From Betaproteobacteria bacterium GR16-43 (GTDB lineage: Bacteria; Pseudomonadota; Gammaproteobacteria; Burkholderiales; Usitatibacteraceae), in the NCBI GenBank assembly GCA_001953215.1, contig CP019169.1, positions 4,030,001 to 4,094,000 on the forward strand: DNA of 64,000 nt, in the 5' to 3' direction. Shown here one piece after another: positions 61,090 through 64,000 of the stretch (its first letter is position 1; every line of letters begins with the position of its first letter). The translations under genes were made by a program, and so were the position numbers. The notes below the pieces were generated by a model. That model saw nothing but the letters and a program-made list of their open reading frames with translations. It did not search any database and was not told where the DNA came from.

Positions 61090-61911
61090 TCAGTTCTCGT
61101 CCAGTCGGAGGGTGAGGCATTTGGCGGAACCGCCGGCCTTCATGAACTCGGACAGCGGGGATTGCACGACTTCGTAGCCGGCGCGGGCGAGCGCTTCGAC
61201 GAAAGCCCGCGAGGCGCGATTCACGACGACCGTGTCGCCCGCGTTCACCGCGTTGCAGGCGAACTGCAGCGCGTCTTCCTCCTCGATCGCGATGCGGCGC
61301 GCGGCCGGCACGAGCTCCTCGATGCGCTTGCGCGAGGCGGGATCGAACGCCGGCGGGTAGTAAAGCAAATGACCCCGCGAGAGCGGGCAGAAACAGGTGT
61401 CGAGATGGTAGAAGCGCTGGTCCACCAGTTGCAGCGGGACCACGTCCACCTTGAAGAGGCGCCGGATGTCCTCGCGCGCGGCCAGCACCGAGCGGTGGCC
61501 GTGGGCCAGCCACAGCCGATCGTCCTTTCGGTCGAACAGCGCATCGCCCGCGCCTTCGAACGGCACGTCGCGGGGCATGTAGGTCACTTCGTAGCCGCGG
61601 TCCATGAACCAGTCGGCGAAGTACGGCTCCTCGTACTGGCGCTCGGGGTAGCGGAAGCGCGAGAGCAGGAAGTGCTTGCCGCGCAGCAGGCCCGCGTTGG
61701 CGGTGAACACCATGTCGGGCGAACCGGGCTGCGGATTCACCAACCGGACGGTCGCGCGGTCGCACAGGATGTCGTAGAGCGCGCGCCATTGCTGCTTGGC
61801 GAGCGCGTTGTCGATCTTGCGCATGTTCCCGTGCATCCACGGGTTGATGATGTAGGAGACATCGAAGTATTCGGGCGGGCACATCAGGAACAGGTGCGGC
61901 GTCTTCTTCAT
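61090..61911 (-). CDS. Amidinotransferase/dimethylarginine dimethylaminohydrolase-family protein
   Basis: A 273-residue protein of the pentein fold (guanidine-group modifying enzymes). Landmarks: NPQPGSPDMVFTANAG, VPFEGAGDALF with the acidic substrate ligand, FYHLDTCFCPLSRGHLLYYP with the catalytic His, and GGSAKCLTLRL with the nucleophilic Cys. It could deiminate arginine or methylarginine, or act as an arginine dihydrolase/agmatine type enzyme; substrate cannot be assigned. Lies 1 nt from the DUF4124 gene and overlaps metZ (ATGA). Confidence 0.85.
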   Translation of the reverse strand: MKKTPHLFLMCPPEYFDVSYIINPWMHGNMRKIDNALAKQQWRALYDILCDRATVRLVNPQPGSPDMVFTANAGLLRGKHFLLSRFRYPERQYEEPYFADWFMDRGYEVTYMPRDVPFEGAGDALFDRKDDRLWLAHGHRSVLAAREDIRRLFKVDVVPLQLVDQRFYHLDTCFCPLSRGHLLYYPPAFDPASRKRIEELVPAARRIAIEEEDALQFACNAVNAGDTVVVNRASRAFVEALARAGYEVVQSPLSEFMKAGGSAKCLTLRLDEN

Positions 61912-63095
61912 TGCTTACCTTGGGCCAGGCCTCGCGACAGGTCCTCGCGGATGTCGTCGGGATGCTCCAACCCGACGCCGAGCCTGATGAGCCCTTCCGC
62001 GATCCCGGCCGCTTCGCGTTCGGCCGGAGTAAGGCGAGCATGGGTGGTGCTCGCTGGATGGCAAATGGTGGTCTTCACATCGCCGAAGTTCGCGGTGTTC
62101 GAGATGAGCTGCACCGCGTCGATCACGCGCCAGGCGCCCTCGCGTCCGCCCTTCGCGATGAAGGAAAGCATCGGTCCGCCGGCCGATTGCTGGCGCATCG
62201 CCAGCGCGTGCTGCGGATGGGATTCGAGCGCCGGGTAGAGCACGCGCTCCACGCCCGGTTGCTTCTCGAGCCAGCGCGCGACGTTCAGCGCATTCTCGCA
62301 ATGGCCCCGCATGCGCACGCCGAGCGTCTCCATGCCCTTCAGGCAGGTCCAGGCGTTGTACGGCGAGATGGCGGGGCCGGCGGTGCGCACGAAGCCGAAG
62401 AGCGGGCCGGACACCAGGTCCGCACGCCCCGCGATGGCCCCGGCCAGCACGCGCCCCTGGCCTTCCACGTACTTCGTCGCCGAATGGATCACGAGGTCCG
62501 CACCGAGCGCGATGGGCCGCTGCAGCGCAGGGGAAGCCACGGCGTTGTCCATGGCGAAGATCGCGCCCGCCTTCCTCGCGATGGCGGCAAGGCCGGCGAT
62601 GTCCACGATCTCCAGCACCGGATTCGAGGGCGACTCCGCGTAGAGCAGCTTCGTGTTCGGTCGGATCGCGCGCTTCCAGTCGTCGAGGTCCGTGGCATCG
62701 ACCCACGTGGTCTCGATGCCGAACTTCTTCGCGATCTGGTCCAGCAGCGGCACGACCGAACCGAAGACGCCGCGCGCCGTGACCATGTGGTCGCCCGCCT
62801 TCAGCAGGCCGAACACCATCGTGGTGATCGCCGCCATGCCGGTGGACGTGGCCACGCACGCCTCGGCGCCCTCGAGCGCGGCCAGCCGGGCCTGGAACAT
62901 CCGCACGGTGGGATTGGTGAAACGCGAATAGATGTTGTCGTCCGGCCCGGTGTTCGCGAACTTGCGCGCGGCCTCGGCGGCGCTCTTGTAGACGAAGCTC
63001 GTGGAGAGCACGAGCGCCTCGGAGTGCTCCTGGAAATCGCTGCGGATTCCCCCGGCTCGCACCCCGAGGGTGTCGGGCTTGAGCGTACGGGCCAT
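61908..63095 (-). CDS. metZ: O-succinylhomoserine sulfhydrylase
   Basis: A 395-residue PLP enzyme of the Cys/Met metabolism family that makes homocysteine directly from O-succinylhomoserine and sulfide. Matches: VLSTSFVYKSAAEAARKF, NIYSRFTNPTVRMFQARLAALEGAEACVATSTGMAAI, AMDNAVASPALQRPIALGADLVIHSATKYVEGQGRVLAGA with the PLP lysine, and NTANFGDVKTTICHPASTTHA. The sequence favours MetZ over cystathionine gamma-synthase. It directly follows purF (4 nt), the usual order in betaproteobacteria. Confidence 0.93.
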   Translation of the reverse strand: MARTLKPDTLGVRAGGIRSDFQEHSEALVLSTSFVYKSAAEAARKFANTGPDDNIYSRFTNPTVRMFQARLAALEGAEACVATSTGMAAITTMVFGLLKAGDHMVTARGVFGSVVPLLDQIAKKFGIETTWVDATDLDDWKRAIRPNTKLLYAESPSNPVLEIVDIAGLAAIARKAGAIFAMDNAVASPALQRPIALGADLVIHSATKYVEGQGRVLAGAIAGRADLVSGPLFGFVRTAGPAISPYNAWTCLKGMETLGVRMRGHCENALNVARWLEKQPGVERVLYPALESHPQHALAMRQQSAGGPMLSFIAKGGREGAWRVIDAVQLISNTANFGDVKTTICHPASTTHARLTPAEREAAGIAEGLIRLGVGLEHPDDIREDLSRGLAQGKQ

Positions 63096-63099
63096 GGCG

Positions 63100-64000
63100 T
63101 CAGTCGACTGTGGAGAGGCCGAGGTCGAGCTGGGAGCTCGACAGGCGCCCCTGCGACTCGCCGTCGGCGCGCGAAGCCTCGATGTCCGCGAGGTAGGCCG
63201 GCGAAACGTCGCCCGTGATGTAGTCGCCATCGAAGCACGAGCAGTCGAAGCGCTCGATGGTGGGATTGCACTCGCGCACCGCCGCGATCAGGGCGTCGAG
63301 TTCCTGGTAGATCACCGCGTCGGCGTCGATCGCGGCGGCGATCTCCTCGTTCGTGCGGCCGGTGGCGATGAGCTCCACGCGCGTCGGCATGTCGATGCCG
63401 TACACGTTCGGGAAGCGCACCGGCGGCGCGGCCGAGGCGAAGAACACCTTCTTCGCGCCGCTGTCGCGCGCCATCTGCACGATCTCGCGGCTGGTGGTGC
63501 CGCGGACGATGGAGTCGTCCACCAGCAGCACGTTCTTGTCGCGGAACTCGATGGCCATCGCGTTCAGCTTCTGGCGCACGCTCTTCCGGCGTTGCTCCTG
63601 GCCCGGCATGATGAACGTGCGGCCGATGTAGCGGTTCTTGATGAAGCCTTCGCGATACGGCTTCTTCAGCTTGGCCGCCACTTCCAGCGCGCTGGGGCGG
63701 CTGGAATCGGGGATCGGGATCACGACGTCGATCTCGTCGCGCAGCCCCATCGCGAGGATCTTGTCGGCGAGGCTCTTGCCCATGTTGCGGCGGCTCTCGT
63801 AGACCGAGATGCCGTCGATCACGGAGTCGGGCCGCGCGAGGTAGACGTATTCGAAGATGCAGGGATTGAGCGAGGCCGTCTCGACGCACGCGCGGGCGTG
63901 GAAGTTGCCGCTCTCGTCGATGAGGATCGCCTCGCCGGGCGCCACGTCGCGCATCACCTTGAAGCCGAGCGTATCGAGCGCCACGCTCTCCGAGGCGACC
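63100..64000 (-). CDS. purF: Amidophosphoribosyltransferase, C-terminal part (N-terminus beyond window)
   Basis: About 300 residues of the enzyme that starts purine synthesis by transferring glutamine amide nitrogen to PRPP. The phosphoribosyltransferase domain is seen: [62 protein letters not shown], and the PRPP loop [15 protein letters not shown], then [13 protein letters not shown]. The reading frame stays open to the window edge; the glutamine amidotransferase domain with the N-terminal Cys is outside. C-terminal tail is Ser/Gly-rich. Confidence 0.96.
   Translation of the reverse strand, partial: VASESVALDTLGFKVMRDVAPGEAILIDESGNFHARACVETASLNPCIFEYVYLARPDSVIDGISVYESRRNMGKSLADKILAMGLRDEIDVVIPIPDSSRPSALEVAAKLKKPYREGFIKNRYIGRTFIMPGQEQRRKSVRQKLNAMAIEFRDKNVLLVDDSIVRGTTSREIVQMARDSGAKKVFFASAAPPVRFPNVYGIDMPTRVELIATGRTNEEIAAAIDADAVIYQELDALIAAVRECNPTIERFDCSCFDGDYITGDVSPAYLADIEASRADGESQGRLSSSQLDLGLSTVD

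Overview
The window is a contiguous stretch of a high-GC, gene-dense bacterial chromosome. Gene content and order point to a betaproteobacterium: glyA-nrdR-ribD-ribE-ribBA-ribH-nusB-thiL-pgpA in one direction; hrcA, then grpE-dnaK-dnaJ behind a sigma-32-type promoter; cysS with a TPR protein, an L,D-transpeptidase, two cyclophilins and lpxH; and metZ next to purF. The genus cannot be settled from the sequence alone. I saw no rRNA or tRNA genes, insertion sequences, prophage or CRISPR array. Both ends cut a gene (a GNAT acetyltransferase on the left, purF on the right).

Layout. 1-3440 (minus): small genes including signal peptidase I (lepB), NTF2-like proteins and a membrane protein. 3584-3968 (plus): two tandem 58- and 52-residue peptides with a shared C-terminal LVGGGDSTPNW, facing a minus-strand operon of a TPR/HD-GYP protein and a LuxR-type regulator (4021-6722). 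6815-14531: histidine utilisation genes hutU, hutG, hutI and hutF (five-step formylglutamate route; hutH not in the window), interrupted by a membrane PAS sensor, an exported methyltransferase-like protein and a glycine-zipper protein. 15065-17488: rubrerythrin, a two-cluster Fe-S protein and a DUF3501 protein. 17506-21553: EamA exporter and oxyR (minus), divergent from a peroxiredoxin-glutaredoxin hybrid and a disulfide oxidoreductase, with a recognisable OxyR operator between. 21553-21610: a 58-bp perfect palindrome. 21660-24478: small protein, orphan ParA, Pro/Ala-linker protein, UgpQ. 24475-32448 (minus): pgpA, thiL, nusB, riboflavin genes, nrdR, glyA. 32497-35264 (minus): TlpA-like thioredoxin, DUF4266 lipoprotein, DUF3570 protein and ApbE flavin transferase. 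35328-38686: TRAP transporter with the binding protein convergent to its permeases. 38751-43649: pmbA, darP (yjgA), mogA, carboxylesterase, cupin, patatin. 43669-52550: recN, nadK, then hrcA, hemH, holin-like gene, grpE, dnaK, dnaJ. 52660-64000: LivJ-like binding protein, a large inverted-repeat element, cysS, TPR protein, L,D-transpeptidase, ppiA, ppiB, lpxH, patatin lipoprotein, DUF4124 protein, amidinotransferase-family protein, metZ, purF.

Functional themes: peroxide defence (OxyR, Prx-Grx, NAD(P)H disulfide reductase, rubrerythrin module), flavin biosynthesis and extracytoplasmic flavin transfer (rib genes, ApbE module), histidine catabolism, heat-shock chaperones and envelope maturation. 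Translational coupling is very common here: ATGA, GTGA, TGATG and one CTGA overlap join many pairs. The least explained items are the tandem GG-motif peptides, the TlpA-DUF4266-DUF3570-ApbE module, and two decamer-built inverted-repeat elements, one of which supplies part of a signal peptide.
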